Shown here: in pieces, positions 23,620 through 36,832 of the stretch
Layout: every line of letters starts with the position of its first letter
Numbering within the stretch: the first letter of the stretch is position 1
Assembly (NCBI RefSeq): GCF_933775445.1
Contig: NC_065877.1
Location: forward strand, 11,160,001-11,224,000
From: Argentina anserina
Lineage: Eukaryota; Streptophyta; Magnoliopsida; Rosales; Rosaceae
DNA length: 64,000 nt
Direction: 5' to 3'
Notes under the pieces: model-generated
The model's input: only the letters and a program-made list of their open reading frames with translations
Told to the model about the DNA's origin: nothing
The model's database searches: none
Program-made: the position numbers and the translations under genes

Positions 23620-24087
23620 TGCAAATCCTAATTGTCAAGTAACTTGTAAGTGACTTGTGCATTTAAACATACACCGAGTTCCTTTCTTGCTAAATTGACA
23701 TTCATATGTACATTTATTATCTATTAATTAATTTGGATATATATATATATATAACCCTACAATCATGCAAGTATCTGTCGTTCAGATCTTCGCTGTCCAG
23801 TGGGTGCTACTGGAAGCTGACCACAGTGCTGGAAAAATCCGTCAATTTGTGTTCTAAGACGATATATATGACCTTGGAAGTGTGCATGTGTCTTGAATTG
23901 TAGTTCAAGATGTGTAAAACCACGTTTTAAATTAGGTATGCATGTTTGTGTCAATGCATAGACTAGAGACACCTGTGGTATGCTTAGTTTAATTTGTAAA
24001 ATATATATCTACATGAGTATTTTCTTGAAGTGCTATATTTTCCAACTTGATATTATGAGCTTTTCATTAGACACTCAAAATTCTTAC
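23620..24087. other. ABI5 3' flank
   Basis: Probable 3' UTR and intergenic sequence: AT-rich, with an (AT)n run at 23737-23752. No gene is seen. Confidence 0.5.
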
Positions 24088-25651
24088 ATGCCCATATATA
24101 TAGGTCGATCTTCAGCTAACAATCTGACATGGCTATTGTCACACGGGCACAGTCGATACCAAAACTTTTTTCCTATGTGATGGCGCTAAGCAGCCTACAC
24201 TACCTAACCAGTCTACCCACTTCTCTCACTCAATTATCTATTGCACAGCGGAAACTATATAATAAGCGACAATGAGCATACAAGCAACAAGCACACACAC
24301 AACACAAGTGTTTACGAGACTCCGCTCCCAACCTTTAACTCATTTAAAGGATCAAGAAGATTACAACAAGTACAAAGAGTGCTTTCAGCCTTGATCTACC
24401 CAAACTCAATCTGCCTAGCCACTCACTTAGTGCGCCTACACTAATCACTCAACCTAAGAGTACAATGAGGATACAATGAGGCTTACAGCCTTCGCAATTC
24501 CGACATGCCCTATCTGCCTAGCTCTCTATTGTGTTTCCCTCACTCTTACAATTGTTCTCTCCTTTCTTGATTGTGATTATATCTTTCGACATTACCAATG
24601 ACAACCCCATTGGCCTAAGTTATGTTGCACTGCAATTATGCATGGCAGTTGACACCCCTAACCGCCCTAGGGTGATGTGGCAGCCTGCATGCTTGCCAAG
24701 CAAGCATTGTAACTCCCATGACACAGCCCACTAACTTCCCTACCTTGCATGAGTAATTGATGGTCCTATCTTCAAGCTTGAGTCGCCACCTCGCATGAGT
24801 AACCACCCACTGACTTAGATAACTGTCCACTGCTTTGGTAACTGCCTCGGATAACTTCCCACTACTTGGTAACTTCCTTAGCTGCTTGATAAATGTCCAC
24901 TACATACTTGGTAACTGCCCACTACTTGTGAACTGCTCAGTAACTGCCATGTATGAGTCATGAATGTCCCTACACGCCAAGTATCGCAGCCTCTCCCGTC
25001 GACCTGCATGCACGCTGCGCGCGCGCATGCTTGCTTGCTGCCTGTGCTTGCCTACCACCGTACCCTTCCATGCGTGATGTTGTCTTGCATCCACGCCTAT
25101 GATCAGTGCTAGCGAGGCTAATCTCTAGCATATAGGTCTGCCTGCTCCGTGCTAGCGAGGCTTATCCAGCCAACTGCCTGCCTAGTACTTGCCGAGGTCT
25201 GTTGGCGACCCTAATCTCCTTGCCGTGTCAGATCTGCCCACTTCTTTGCTAGCGAGGCTACTATCCAGCCTACAGGTCTGCTAGCAAGGCTAATCTGCCT
25301 GCATCTGCTAGTGAAGCTAATCTCCAGCCCAGCAATTGTATTTGTCTCCACATCTGCCTTGCATGCTGGCGAAGCTAATATGCATGCATCTGTCGAGGCT
25401 AATAACTCTGCATCATTTGCATTGCTTGGCACCTAACTCCATGCTTGTGAGGCTCCTGCTAGTGAGGCTAATACTCAGCCAATCACTGTGCTAGCGAGGC
25501 TAATACCTCCGCTATTGATCTGTCTTGCTTCTTGCATGCATTTCCTTACATGCGTGAGCCTCGCTGAGTCACGGCCCAAGGCTCATGCCATGCCCAGCCT
25601 ATCAGGCTCTAAGGTTGTAATAGCTATATACATGCCTATATATATAGGTCG
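24088..25651. repeat. 1.5-kb GC-rich repeat block flanked by 21-base direct repeats
   Basis: CATGCC(C/T)ATATATATAGG followed by TCG occurs at 24088-24107 and 25631-25651 (one mismatch or gap). Inside, about 24820-24955 repeats ACTGCCCACTACTTG-like words. From 25108 to 25505 at least nine copies of GCTAG(C/T)GAGGCTAAT with variants recur at irregular 20-90-base spacing. The block is richer in C and G than its surroundings and contains no credible frame. It could be an old insertion (for example a solo LTR or non-autonomous element), but no diagnostic ends other than the flanking repeat are seen. Confidence 0.55.
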
Positions 25652-25847
25652 GTGACTGGCATAGTTCTTATCAATGTTTTGGATGTATAATCCCTAGCTA
25701 GCTAGTATAGAGCGTACATGGATCTACACATCAATCTTCAGTCTCTATTTACATGCGGGAGCCGGGAATATATCGAACCTAAGACTGACGTGTTATGTTG
25801 AACGTTCATATTCTTCCATTTGGACTTGACTGATCTGTTTTGTGATT

Positions 25848-26575
25848 ACTGTTTTAAACTTGTGTATCTGTTGTTGTGTTATCATTGATTCCATGTTGTA
25901 CGTGATACTTAGTAATAGCGGGATTACAGTGGGTTGTTTATGCACAAACGGATGAACAAAGAAGGGTGGGGCGGGCCGGCCAGTATACAGTGTCCGATAT
26001 GCTGTGAACAAGTTTTCCGTGACGTCCAACGTGACCCTCAATTACGATCTAGCCTTGACTGTGGTTGCAGTGAATTCGAATTGGCCTGTGACGAATGATG
26101 AAATAAAGTTGGAAAAGTTTGAAACTATCCTTGTTTATGAGAATGAGGAGTTGGGTAAGGTTGATTTGGCCCCGTTTGAGATAAAGAAGATCGGCGAGCA
26201 GGATCTCAAACCATTGTACAAGGGGATGAAATGATGTATGTCGACGCTTCCAATAAGGTTCAGGACGCTAAGCTCTTCGACAATGTTTTGAAGCTGGAGG
26301 CCAAGAGATCGGGAAAACCGGAAAACGTACCAAATGGTTCTTCTAGGTTTTGTACGACAAGGAATGGTTCATCAAGCTAGGTTTAAAACGTATACACATA
26401 TCCGATTCACTTCCTAATTCTTATATGAAAGATGGTGGGTTCTATAGTACCAGTGAACCTGGAAATGGTTGGGTCACATATATCAGCGAGCTTGAAATTG
26501 CCTTAATAGAAAAAGACCTATTTCCCTTCCGATTCGGCTAATCTGTTTCGCGACACAAAGTGCAGCTTAGGAATT
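25848..26575 (+). pseudogene. LEA_2/NHL pseudogene
   Basis: Plus-strand sequence aligns with the intact gene at 27115. The membrane segment is frame-damaged (about 25850-25940). NKFSVTSNVTLNYDLALTVVA and VYENEELGKVDLAPFEIKK follow in the frame 26004-26234, which ends in a stop just after the equivalent of SYKGEK. Further similarity continues in another frame (KLEAKRSGK), then fails from about 26345. A C-terminal FRDTKCS-like end appears at about 26540-26560. The copy is broken by at least two shifts and a divergent ~190-base stretch. Confidence 0.75.
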
Positions 26576-26579
26576 TTCT

Positions 26580-27114
26580 TAAGCCAACACGTTGAATGTC
26601 ATAATAGCAAGAGAATGATTATATGGCTTGACATGACATGTGCGAGGGATTAAGGTCGTGAAAAATCTTCGCATGAATGTCTGTTAATAGCTTAATATCA
26701 GTTGTATGATGTAAAGGCTACTGAAGCGTATAAGATCTTACAGAGTTCCCATAAAGGAAAATTAGGTGGCCGCCAAGACCAAGTCGTGAGGTTAGCCTGA
26801 ATTTTTGCTGTTCTAAAATTAGATAGACTCAATAAAGAATGAATGAATCATCCACACCATGCATACGCGCGAATCATATTTCTTTTAATGCACGTAAGTT
26901 TGCCCTACATAAAATACCCTGAACAAACTCCTACAGTTGCATTTACCCTCGCATTTTGCCTAAACCCTCAACAATTTGGGTCTTTGGTACCAGCCCTCTT
27001 TGCCTTGGTGTGGTTGATGATTAGTCTTCATCTACACAGAGGCCAAAGGTTTTAGGGCTGGTTCTGCCTCTGCCTTGCTCCGCCTTGAATTGAAGCACAA
27101 GAAAACAACCAACC
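26580..27114. other. Upstream region of the intact LEA_2 gene
   Basis: Intergenic DNA between the pseudogene and the intact paralogue. CATAAAATA at about 26909 could be a TATA-like element. No other feature is seen. Confidence 0.35.
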
Positions 27115-27678
27115 ATGTTGTTCAGGTTGTGTATTTGTTGTTGCATCGTCCCTATTGTGATTATTGGTATTAGCGGCACTACGTGTGGTATTGTGTTGTC
27201 AAAATGGATGAACAAAGAGGACTTTGCCGGGCCGAAGTACATTGTGACGGATGCTGCGTTTAACAAGTTCGCCGTGACGTCCAACAATACCCTCGATTAC
27301 GAACTAGCCTTGACTGTGGTTGCTGAGAATAAGTTTTACGGTAATACTGAAATTAAGTGGGAAAGGTTCGAAACCATTCCGGTTTATGAGAATGAAGAAT
27401 TGGGTAAGGTTGATTTGGCCCCGTTTGAAATAAAGAAGGTCAGCAAGAAGGAACTGAAGCCATCGTACAAGGGTGAGAAAAAGATGTCTGTTGACGCTTC
27501 GAAGGTGAAGAACTCTGAGCTTGTCGACATTGTTTTAAAGCTTCAGGCCAAGAGGACGGGCAAAACCGTATATTTTTTCAACGTTAAAAATGATTTCGAA
27601 TACCAGTGCAAGTTGAAGGTCCCAACCAAATCGAGAGGTGATGATTTCTTAAGTACCATGTGTGTAAAAAATAAATAA
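27115..27678 (+). CDS. LEA_2-domain NDR1/HIN1-like (NHL) protein
   Basis: A single exon of 187 aa. A short N-terminus with a Cys cluster (CICCC) leads into one hydrophobic segment (about residues 5-29), then an extracytoplasmic-type LEA_2 beta-sandwich domain (about 45-180). Hallmarks are NKFAVTSNNTLDYELALTVV near the domain start and the closing YQCKLKVP...STMC, both typical of NHL proteins, which sit in the plasma membrane and are often pathogen- or stress-induced. Family members are usually 190-230 aa, so this is slightly short. A broken paralogue lies just upstream. The start is the first ATG, at the membrane segment. The specific function is unknown. Confidence 0.88.
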   Translation: MLFRLCICCCIVPIVIIGISGTTCGIVLSKWMNKEDFAGPKYIVTDAAFNKFAVTSNNTLDYELALTVVAENKFYGNTEIKWERFETIPVYENEELGKVDLAPFEIKKVSKKELKPSYKGEKKMSVDASKVKNSELVDIVLKLQAKRTGKTVYFFNVKNDFEYQCKLKVPTKSRGDDFLSTMCVKNK

Positions 27679-28537
27679 ATAGCTTAGTTACTTCACATTT
27701 TGTTCAACAGTACTCGCAAATTGCGTTGATTCCTTCTTCTTCTTCTTTTTTTTTTCTAAAAAAAGTTGTATTTATTTCTTTTCTTTTTCACATGAGAAGC
27801 AGGGAGCAATTTTTTTTTCTTTTCATCAAGTATGTTTGATCAGTGATGTACTCATGAAGGCAAACAACTGATCGATGTGTTGAATCGAAAATTGAAATAT
27901 CAAGGGAAAATCGTTCATTTCCTATGTGACGTTATGCTCTATATATTTTGATATCTCATGTTTCTGATCCTGATCGAGTTTCTGAACTCCTTAATTGGTT
28001 GCTAGCTACTTGGGAAATTTTTGAAGGGGTTATTTTGTTCATTCGTATCTTATTAATAAAAGGAGGTAGCTCCATCAAAAGACAGTATCTCTCTATATAT
28101 AATTTTTTTCATGTTAAACTCGGTAAGTCTAATCATTTTAATGACTCTAAGTCCATTAATAATGGTAATGAAAGAAAACCATAAGAACCAAATTAAGTTC
28201 AATTCCGCGATCTTAAAAAATTAGCATGCCAATTTCATTAGTCATACACACCTGGAGGGTGATCCAAACTTTAAAAGATTTTGAGTTTTTGACGAAATCG
28301 AGCTGCCTTGCGATGCACTACTTCTGTCTAGCCTAGAAATATGATAATTTACGTTTGTAAACAATCCATGCAGGCTGCATAGCATGCCAGGACTCTGGCA
28401 TTGCATGCATATATATGTTCCCTGAAAGCTCATAGTACGGCCTTTTTGTTATTTCAATCAGGCCAATTTCGTTAATGTCACTGTTCCTGCAGGGGTAGTA
28501 CTGGAACTTATGTAGCTGCTTCTCTTGTCTTCTGGCC
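27679..28537. other. Downstream flank of the LEA_2 gene
   Basis: A T-rich 3' flank (27735-27830 has several poly-T runs), then intergenic sequence. Short frames at 27948-28184 and 28242-28433 have no recognisable domain. Confidence 0.4.
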
Positions 28538-28553
28538 AGAGAGCTTTAAGTTT

Positions 28554-29130
28554 TTTTTTTTAATTTATCAAATGGAGGTTCTATTTTCACCTCTTAAATT
28601 ACTATTTACACTTTTTAAATTTGTGATAATTTCAAAAATTTACTCTTTATATTAAAAAACAAAATAAAGATGAATATATGATAAATCTTTTAATGAAAAT
28701 ATCCACACAAAGAGAGTGACAAATGTGATGGATAAAAATTATGGTAAGGAGTCTTTAATCAAAAAATGGATCGTATGATAAATATATCGATCTATAAAAG
28801 CATAATACACAAGTTGATCTAATCGTGGTTGGAATCTTGTGAAAGTTTTAAAATTTTGGTTTCTCAATAATTTGTGAACAATTGTAATTAGTAATCCAAT
28901 TTTAATTTTTAACTGATTGTTGATTATTAATTTAATTTTTAAAAGATTTACTTTCCTATTTATTTTTAATAATTTTAGAAACGATGGAGAATAATAATAT
29001 TATAATAAAAGGACAAATAGGAAGTGTAGATAGTGATAATAAGGGGTAAAACTGAAAATTTTATAGAAAACAATTAATAGAGATACATTTAGCAATAAAG
29101 GAGATGCAACTAGAACCACCATCGATCAAA
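28554..29130. mobile_element. AT-rich MITE-like insertion
   Basis: GGAGGTTCTATTTTCACCTC (28574-28593) is matched in inverted form by GAGATGCAACTAGAACCACC (29101-29120), with four mismatches. The block is flanked by the near-identical direct repeats AGAGAGCTTTAAGTTT (28538-28553) and AGAGAGCTTTTAAGTTT (29131-29147). It has no coding capacity. The flanking repeat is longer than common TIR-element target duplications, so the mechanism is unclear. Confidence 0.5.
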
Positions 29131-29719
29131 AGAGAGCTTTTAAGTTTATATAAGATTCCAAGGTTCTCTTTTCTACCTTTTTGCAACGCATGTACGAGTC
29201 CATTATCATTTAAATGTTCAAATTATTCATGAACTAGGTAGGATGTAATTCTGTGAAGGCACGCGAAAACCCTGATCAAGCATTTCCATCTTCAAGTTTT
29301 CTGACCCAGTCATATCATATACATAACCAAACTGTATCAATGAAGAAAAAGAAGAAATTTTCAGCGTTAGTTTAACGTACGTACATGGCATATACAAGAA
29401 AATATTTCCAGCGAAAGTGAGATGTTAAATTACAAGCTACCAGGAACCGCCTTCTATCAACAACTATGCAATTTCCCTCAAGGATCTCTCATCCTGCTAG
29501 CTACAGTTGACTCTTGGCACATACACCCATATCCTTTCCTATCAGGCTCTCGATGATGATCTTTTGATCACGATTTATATACACCTTCGATTCGGAATCC
29601 TCTTCGATCACCATTCATCGACCAGTAAGTTAAACGTACTTGTTCATATATATCATATATACACCAATTACCATGTCCCGAGTGTGTGGTTTACGCTTTA
29701 CCTGCTGCTTCTGGATATA
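29131..29719. repeat. Paralogous flank block A1 of the LEA_2 cluster (left half)
   Basis: From about 29155 to 29650 the sequence aligns with 50280-50785. Shared blocks include TTCCAAGGTTCTC, CAAGTTTTCTGACCCAGTCA, AACTGTATCAATGAAGAA and GCAATTTCCCTCAA. It is a segmental duplication of LEA_2-cluster DNA. No intact gene lies in it. Confidence 0.75.
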
Positions 29720-32700
29720 CTAAATCCTAGGGGTGGACAAACTGACCCGAAAACTGAAAAAAACCGGACCCGAACCCAAACCGAATCCGAACAAACCGAA
29801 AACCGAATCAAACCGAACCGAAAATAAAAAAACCGAACCGAACCGATTCTATTTGGGTTGGGTTTTGGGTTCAGTCCCTTAGAAACCGAACCGACCCGAA
29901 CAACCCGAAGTCAATGGTCAACGTTACAAAACGACATCATTTTGTCATATTTATAATTTTACATTATTATTATTTTTTTAATTAAAAAAATAGTGTGGTC
30001 GGCCTCACAGCCGCACATAATTTCTAACCTAATTGACCTAATGTATAAGAGGCGCATTATTTAGTCGTCTTGCTTCCTTCATAATGCGATAGTTTTATTT
30101 TAAACATAATATAAATATTATGATACATTAGTTGACACTTAGGAAATCGCCAACTCTAATTCGAAATATGATCGATCGACACCAGCAGATGTGATTGGTA
30201 TATATATTTAGGGACCCCGTAAAAATTTCGTCCGTTTTGGACATGGTTTGACCGTTCGTACCTACGGTTAACTAAAAAAGAGGCGTTTTCACATATTGAA
30301 ACCCTATTGACCGGGGCTTTGCCAAATATATTTCTTTAGTGCGACCGCGCATGATAAATAACAAAAATTAGGTGATTTCAGATATGCAAACGGCTTTCGG
30401 CGTTCGCATATTTGTAATAGGTCCTCTCTTATGGCATAATAGTGGTGTTTTCGATTTACCAAAAATTCTGACGGTTAAATGAGGTCCGAATTGGATGAAA
30501 TTTTTATAGGGTCACTAAATATATATACCGATTACATCGGCTGGTGTCGATCGATCCCTAGAAGTTTCTTTCATATAGTCGCTTCATAATGCGATAGTTT
30601 TATTTTAAACCTAATATAAAGGTTATGATACATTAGTTGACACTTAGGTGATCGTCAACTCTAATTCGAAATATGGTCGATCGACACCAGCAGATGTGAT
30701 TGGTATATATATTTAGGGACCCCATAAAAATTTCGTCCGTTTTGGACATGGTTTGACCGTTCGTACCTACGGTTAACTAAAAAAGAGGCGTTTTCACATA
30801 TTGAAACCCTATTGACCGGGGCTTTGCCAAATATATTTCTTTAGTGCGACCGCGCATGATAAATAACAAAAATTAGGTGATTTCAGATATGCAAACGGCT
30901 TTCGGCATTCGCATATTTGTAATAGGTCCTCCCTTATGGCATAATAGTGGTGTTTTCGATTTACCAAAAATTCTGACGGTTAAATGAGGTCCGAATTGGA
31001 TGAAATTTTTATAGGGTCACTAAATATATATACCGATTACATCGGCTGGTGTCGATCGATCCCTAGAAGTTTCTTTCATATAGTCGCTTCATAATGCGAT
31101 AGTTTTATTTTAAACCTAATATAAAGGTTAAGATACATTAGTTGACACTTAGGTGATCGTCAACTCTAATTCGAAATAAGATCGATCGACACCAGCAGAT
31201 GTGATTGGTATATATATTTAGGGACCCCATAAAAATTTCGTCCATTTTGGACATGGTTTGACCGTTCGTACCTACGGTTAACTAAAAAAGAGGCGTTTTC
31301 ACATATTGAAACCCTATTGACCGGGGCTTTGCCAAATATATTTCTTTAGTGCGACCGCGCATGATAAATAACAAAAATTAGGTGATTTCAGATATGCAAA
31401 CGGCTTTCGGCGTTCGCATATTTGTAATAGGTCCTCCCTTATGGCATAATAGTGGTGTTTTCGATTTACCAAAAATTCTGACGGTTAAATGAGGTCCGAA
31501 TTGGATGAAATTTTTATAGGGTCACTAAATATATATACCGATTACATCGGATGGTGTCGATCGATCCCTAGAAGTTTCTTTCATATAGTCGCTTCATAAT
31601 GCGATAGTTTTATTTTAAACCTAATATAAAGGTTATGATACATTAGTTGACACTTAGGTGATCGTCAACTCTAATTCGAAATATGGTCGATCGACACCAG
31701 CAGATGTGATTGGTATATATATTTAGGGACCCCGTAAAAATTTCGTCCATTTTGGACATGGTTTGACCGTTCGTACCTACGGTTCACTAAAAAAGAGGCG
31801 TTTTCACATATTGAAACCCCATTGACCGGGGCTTTGCCAAATATATTTCTTTAGTGCGACCGCGCATGATAAGTAACAAAAATTAGGTGATTTCATATAT
31901 GTAAATGGCTTTCGGCGTTCGCATATTTGTAATAGGTCCTCCCTTATGGCATAATAGTGATGTTTTCGATTTACCAAAAATTCCGACGGTTAAATGAGGT
32001 CCGAATTGGATGAAATTTTTATAGGGTCACTAAATATATATAACGATCACATCGGCTGGTATCGATCGATCCCTAGAAGTTTCTTTCATATAGTCGCTTC
32101 ATAATGCGATAGTTTTATTTTAAACCTAATATAAAGGTTATGATACATTAGTTAACACTTAGGTGATCGTCAACTCTAATTTGAAATATGGTCGATCGAC
32201 ACTAGCAGATGTGATTGGTATATATATTTAGGGACCCCGTAAAAATTTCATCCATTTTGGACATGGTTTGACCGTTCCTACCTACGGTCAATCAAAAAAG
32301 AGGCGTTTTCACATAATAAAACCTCATTGACCGGGGCTTTGCCAAATATATTTCTTCAGTGCGACCCCGCATGATAAGTAACAAAAATTAGGTGATTTCA
32401 GATATGCAAACGGCTTTCGGCGTTCGCATATTTGTAATAGGTCCTCCCTTATGGCATAATAGTGATGTTTTCGATTTACCAAAAATTCCGACGGTTAAAT
32501 AAGGTCCGAATTGGATGAAATTTTTATAGGGTCACTAAATATATATAACGATCACATCAGCTGGTGTCGATCGATCCCTAGAAGTTTCTTTCATATAGTC
32601 GCTTCATAATGCGATAGTTTTATTTTAAACCTAATATAAAGGTTATGATACATTAGTTGACACTTAGGTGATCGTCAACTCTAATTCGAAATATGGTCGA

Positions 32701-32969
32701 TCGACACCAGCATATGTGATCAGTATATATATTTAGGGAACCCGTAAAAATTTCGTCTGATTTGGATATTGATTGATCGTCCATACTTATGGTCAAGAAA
32801 AAAGGCGTTTTGACATTAAAATCCTCATTGACCGGGGCTTTGCCAAATGGAATTTTTTGGTGCGACCGCACACAATCGGTGACAAAAATTAGGTGATTTC
32901 ATATATGCAAACGACTTTTAGTGTTCGCATATTGGTAATGGGTCTTCCCTTATGACATAATAGTGTTGT

Positions 32970-33500
32970 TTTCGGGTAAAAACCCATCGGGCTTGCGGGC
33001 CTCGACGAGCTTTTCAGATCCACGGGCTAAATGATGAGGCATAAGTCAATTAGGTATGAAATAATCATTAGACTATTAGTTTTTCATCTTTATGTTAAAT
33101 TTTGTACTTTTAAAATTAATATATAATATTACGTATTTTACATACGGGTAAAACCGAAAAAAAAACCGAACCGAACCGAACCGTACGGGTTGGGTTGGGT
33201 TGTGGGTCACAGTTAGGGCTCGTCAACGGGCCGGCCCGGCCCGGGCCTTAATAAATTTAAATAAGTGGCGGGCCGGGCCGGGCCGGGTATTTTTAAAAAT
33301 ACGAAGATCCAAGCCCGCCCACCTAAGGCGGGCCTTGCGGGCTTTTGCGAGCCGGGCCTTGCGGGCTTTTACGGGCCGGGCCTTACGGGCTTGTATTAGA
33401 AAAATAATATAATACTCTAATTTAAGGGTTTGAAACAATAAAAGAATTGTTAAAAAACATTCTAAAACAAAAGTCACAAATAAATTCTGGTTTCGAAATA
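32970..33500. repeat. GC-rich intruding segment in the array (first copy)
   Basis: A monomer is broken at about 32970 by CGGGTAAAAACCCATCGGGC, an AT-rich stretch, then ACCGAACCGAACCG / TTGGGTTGGG repeats and (GGGCC)n words beginning TTAGGGCTCGTCAACGGGCC (33213-33232). The array resumes near 33500 with GAAATATGGTCGATCG. The parts resemble the right arm of the host element (39335-39620), so this looks like a nested related hAT fragment. The frames 33200-33412 and 33223-33567 are products of these repeats, not genes. Confidence 0.65.
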
Positions 33501-36301
33501 TGGTCGATCGACACCAATAGATGTGATTGGTATATATATTTAGGGACCGTGTAAAAATTTCATCCAATTCGGACCTCGTTTAACCGTCGGAATTTTCGGT
33601 CAACTAAAAAAGTGGCGTTTTCACATATTTAAACCTCATTGACCGGGGCTTTGCCAAATAGATTTCTTCAGTTCGACCGCGCACGATATGTAATAAAAAT
33701 TAGGTGATTTCAAATATGTAAACAAATTTCCACATTCACATCTTGGTAATTGGTCCTCCCTTAGGGCATGTTAGTGTTGTTTTTGGTTTACCGGAAATTC
33801 CGACGGTTAAACGAGGTCCGAATTGCATGAAATTTTAAAATGATCATTAAATATATATATTGATCACATCGGCTGGTGTCGATCGATCCCTAGAAGTTTC
33901 TTTCATATAGTCGCTTCATAATGCGATAGTTTTATTTTAAACCTAATATAAAGGTTATGATACATTAGTTGACACTTAGGTGATCGTCAACTCTAATTCG
34001 AAATATGGTCGATCGACACCAGCAGATGTGATTGGTATATATATTTAGGGACCCCATAAAAATTTCGTCCGTTTTGGACATGGTTTGACCGTTCGTACCT
34101 ACGGTTAACTAAAAAAGAGGCGTTTTCACATATTGAAACCCTATTGACCGGGGCTTTGCCAAATATATTTCTTTAGTGCGACCGCGCATGATAAATAACA
34201 AAAATTAGGTGATTTCAGATATGCAAACGGCTTTCGGCATTCGCATATTTGTAATAGGTCCTCCCTTATGGCATAATAGTGGTGTTTTCGATTTACCAAA
34301 AATTCTGACGGTTAAATGAGGTCCGAATTGGATGAAATTTTTATAGGGTCACTAAATATATATACCGATTACATCGGCTGGTGTCGATCGATCCCTAGAA
34401 GTTTCTTTCATATAGTCGCTTCATAATGCGATAGTTTTATTTTAAACCTAATATAAAGGTTAAGATACATTAGTTGACACTTAGGTGATCGTCAACTCTA
34501 ATTCGAAATAAGATCGATCGACACCAGCAGATGTGATTGGTATATATATTTAGGGACCCCATAAAAATTTCGTCCATTTTGGACATGGTTTGACCGTTCG
34601 TACCTACGGTTAACTAAAAAAGAGGCGTTTTCACATATTGAAACCCTATTGACCGGGGCTTTGCCAAATATATTTCTTTAGTGCGACCGCGCATGATAAA
34701 TAACAAAAATTAGGTGATTTCAGATATGCAAACGGCTTTCGGCGTTCGCATATTTGTAATAGGTCCTCCCTTATGGCATAATAGTGGTGTTTTCGATTTA
34801 CCAAAAATTCTGACGGTTAAATGAGGTCCGAATTGGATGAAATTTTTATAGGGTCACTAAATATATATACCGATTACATCGGATGGTGTCGATCGATCCC
34901 TAGAAGTTTCTTTCATATAGTCGCTTCATAATGCGATAGTTTTATTTTAAACCTAATATAAAGGTTATGATACATTAGTTGACACTTAGGTGATCGTCAA
35001 CTCTAATTCGAAATATGGTCGATCGACACCAGCAGATGTGATTGGTATATATATTTAGGGACCCCGTAAAAATTTCGTCCATTTTGGACATGGTTTGACC
35101 GTTCGTACCTACGGTTCACTAAAAAAGAGGCGTTTTCACATATTGAAACCCCATTGACCGGGGCTTTGCCAAATATATTTCTTTAGTGCGACCGCGCATG
35201 ATAAGTAACAAAAATTAGGTGATTTCATATATGTAAATGGCTTTCGGCGTTCGCATATTTGTAATAGGTCCTCCCTTATGGCATAATAGTGATGTTTTCG
35301 ATTTACCAAAAATTCCGACGGTTAAATGAGGTCCGAATTGGATGAAATTTTTATAGGGTCACTAAATATATATAACGATCACATCGGCTGGTATCGATCG
35401 ATCCCTAGAAGTTTCTTTCATATAGTCGCTTCATAATGCGATAGTTTTATTTTAAACCTAATATAAAGGTTATGATACATTAGTTAACACTTAGGTGATC
35501 GTCAACTCTAATTTGAAATATGGTCGATCGACACTAGCAGATGTGATTGGTATATATATTTAGGGACCCCGTAAAAATTTCATCCATTTTGGACATGGTT
35601 TGACCGTTCCTACCTACGGTCAATCAAAAAAGAGGCGTTTTCACATAATAAAACCTCATTGACCGGGGCTTTGCCAAATATATTTCTTCAGTGCGACCCC
35701 GCATGATAAGTAACAAAAATTAGGTGATTTCAGATATGCAAACGGCTTTCGGCGTTCGCATATTTGTAATAGGTCCTCCCTTATGGCATAATAGTGATGT
35801 TTTCGATTTACCAAAAATTCCGACGGTTAAATAAGGTCCGAATTGGATGAAATTTTTATAGGGTCACTAAATATATATAACGATCACATCAGCTGGTGTC
35901 GATCGATCCCTAGAAGTTTCTTTCATATAGTCGCTTCATAATGCGATAGTTTTATTTTAAACCTAATATAAAGGTTATGATACATTAGTTGACACTTAGG
36001 TGATCGTCAACTCTAATTCGAAATATGGTCGATCGACACCAGCATATGTGATCAGTATATATATTTAGGGAACCCGTAAAAATTTCGTCTGATTTGGATA
36101 TTGATTGATCGTCCATACTTATGGTCAAGAAAAAAGGCGTTTTGACATTAAAATCCTCATTGACCGGGGCTTTGCCAAATGGAATTTTTTGGTGCGACCG
36201 CACACAATCGGTGACAAAAATTAGGTGATTTCATATATGCAAACGACTTTTAGTGTTCGCATATTGGTAATGGGTCTTCCCTTATGACATAATAGTGTTG
36301 T

Positions 36302-36832
36302 TTTCGGGTAAAAACCCATCGGGCTTGCGGGCCTCGACGAGCTTTTCAGATCCACGGGCTAAATGATGAGGCATAAGTCAATTAGGTATGAAATAATCAT
36401 TAGACTATTAGTTTTTCATCTTTATGTTAAATTTTGTACTTTTAAAATTAATATATAATATTACGTATTTTACATACGGGTAAAACCGAAAAAAAAACCG
36501 AACCGAACCGAACCGTACGGGTTGGGTTGGGTTGTGGGTCACAGTTAGGGCTCGTCAACGGGCCGGCCCGGCCCGGGCCTTAATAAATTTAAATAAGTGG
36601 CGGGCCGGGCCGGGCCGGGTATTTTTAAAAATACGAAGATCCAAGCCCGCCCACCTAAGGCGGGCCTTGCGGGCTTTTGCGAGCCGGGCCTTGCGGGCTT
36701 TTACGGGCCGGGCCTTACGGGCTTGTATTAGAAAAATAATATAATACTCTAATTTAAGGGTTTGAAACAATAAAAGAATTGTTAAAAAACATTCTAAAAC
36801 AAAAGTCACAAATAAATTCTGGTTTCGAAATA
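36302..36832. repeat. GC-rich intruding segment (second, duplicated copy)
   Basis: Identical by eye to 32970-33500, offset by 3332 bases; it was carried along by the tandem duplication. Confidence 0.85.

Noticed and set aside
32653..32871. 72-aa minus-strand frame repeated at 35985-36203
   Set aside because: It is a reading of the 505-bp monomer, duplicated with the array; no protein family.
33200..33567. Open frames on both strands rich in RAR/ALRAF and KARPVKAR repeats
   Set aside because: They are six-frame readings of GGGCC repeats and repeat exactly 3332 bases downstream; not genes.
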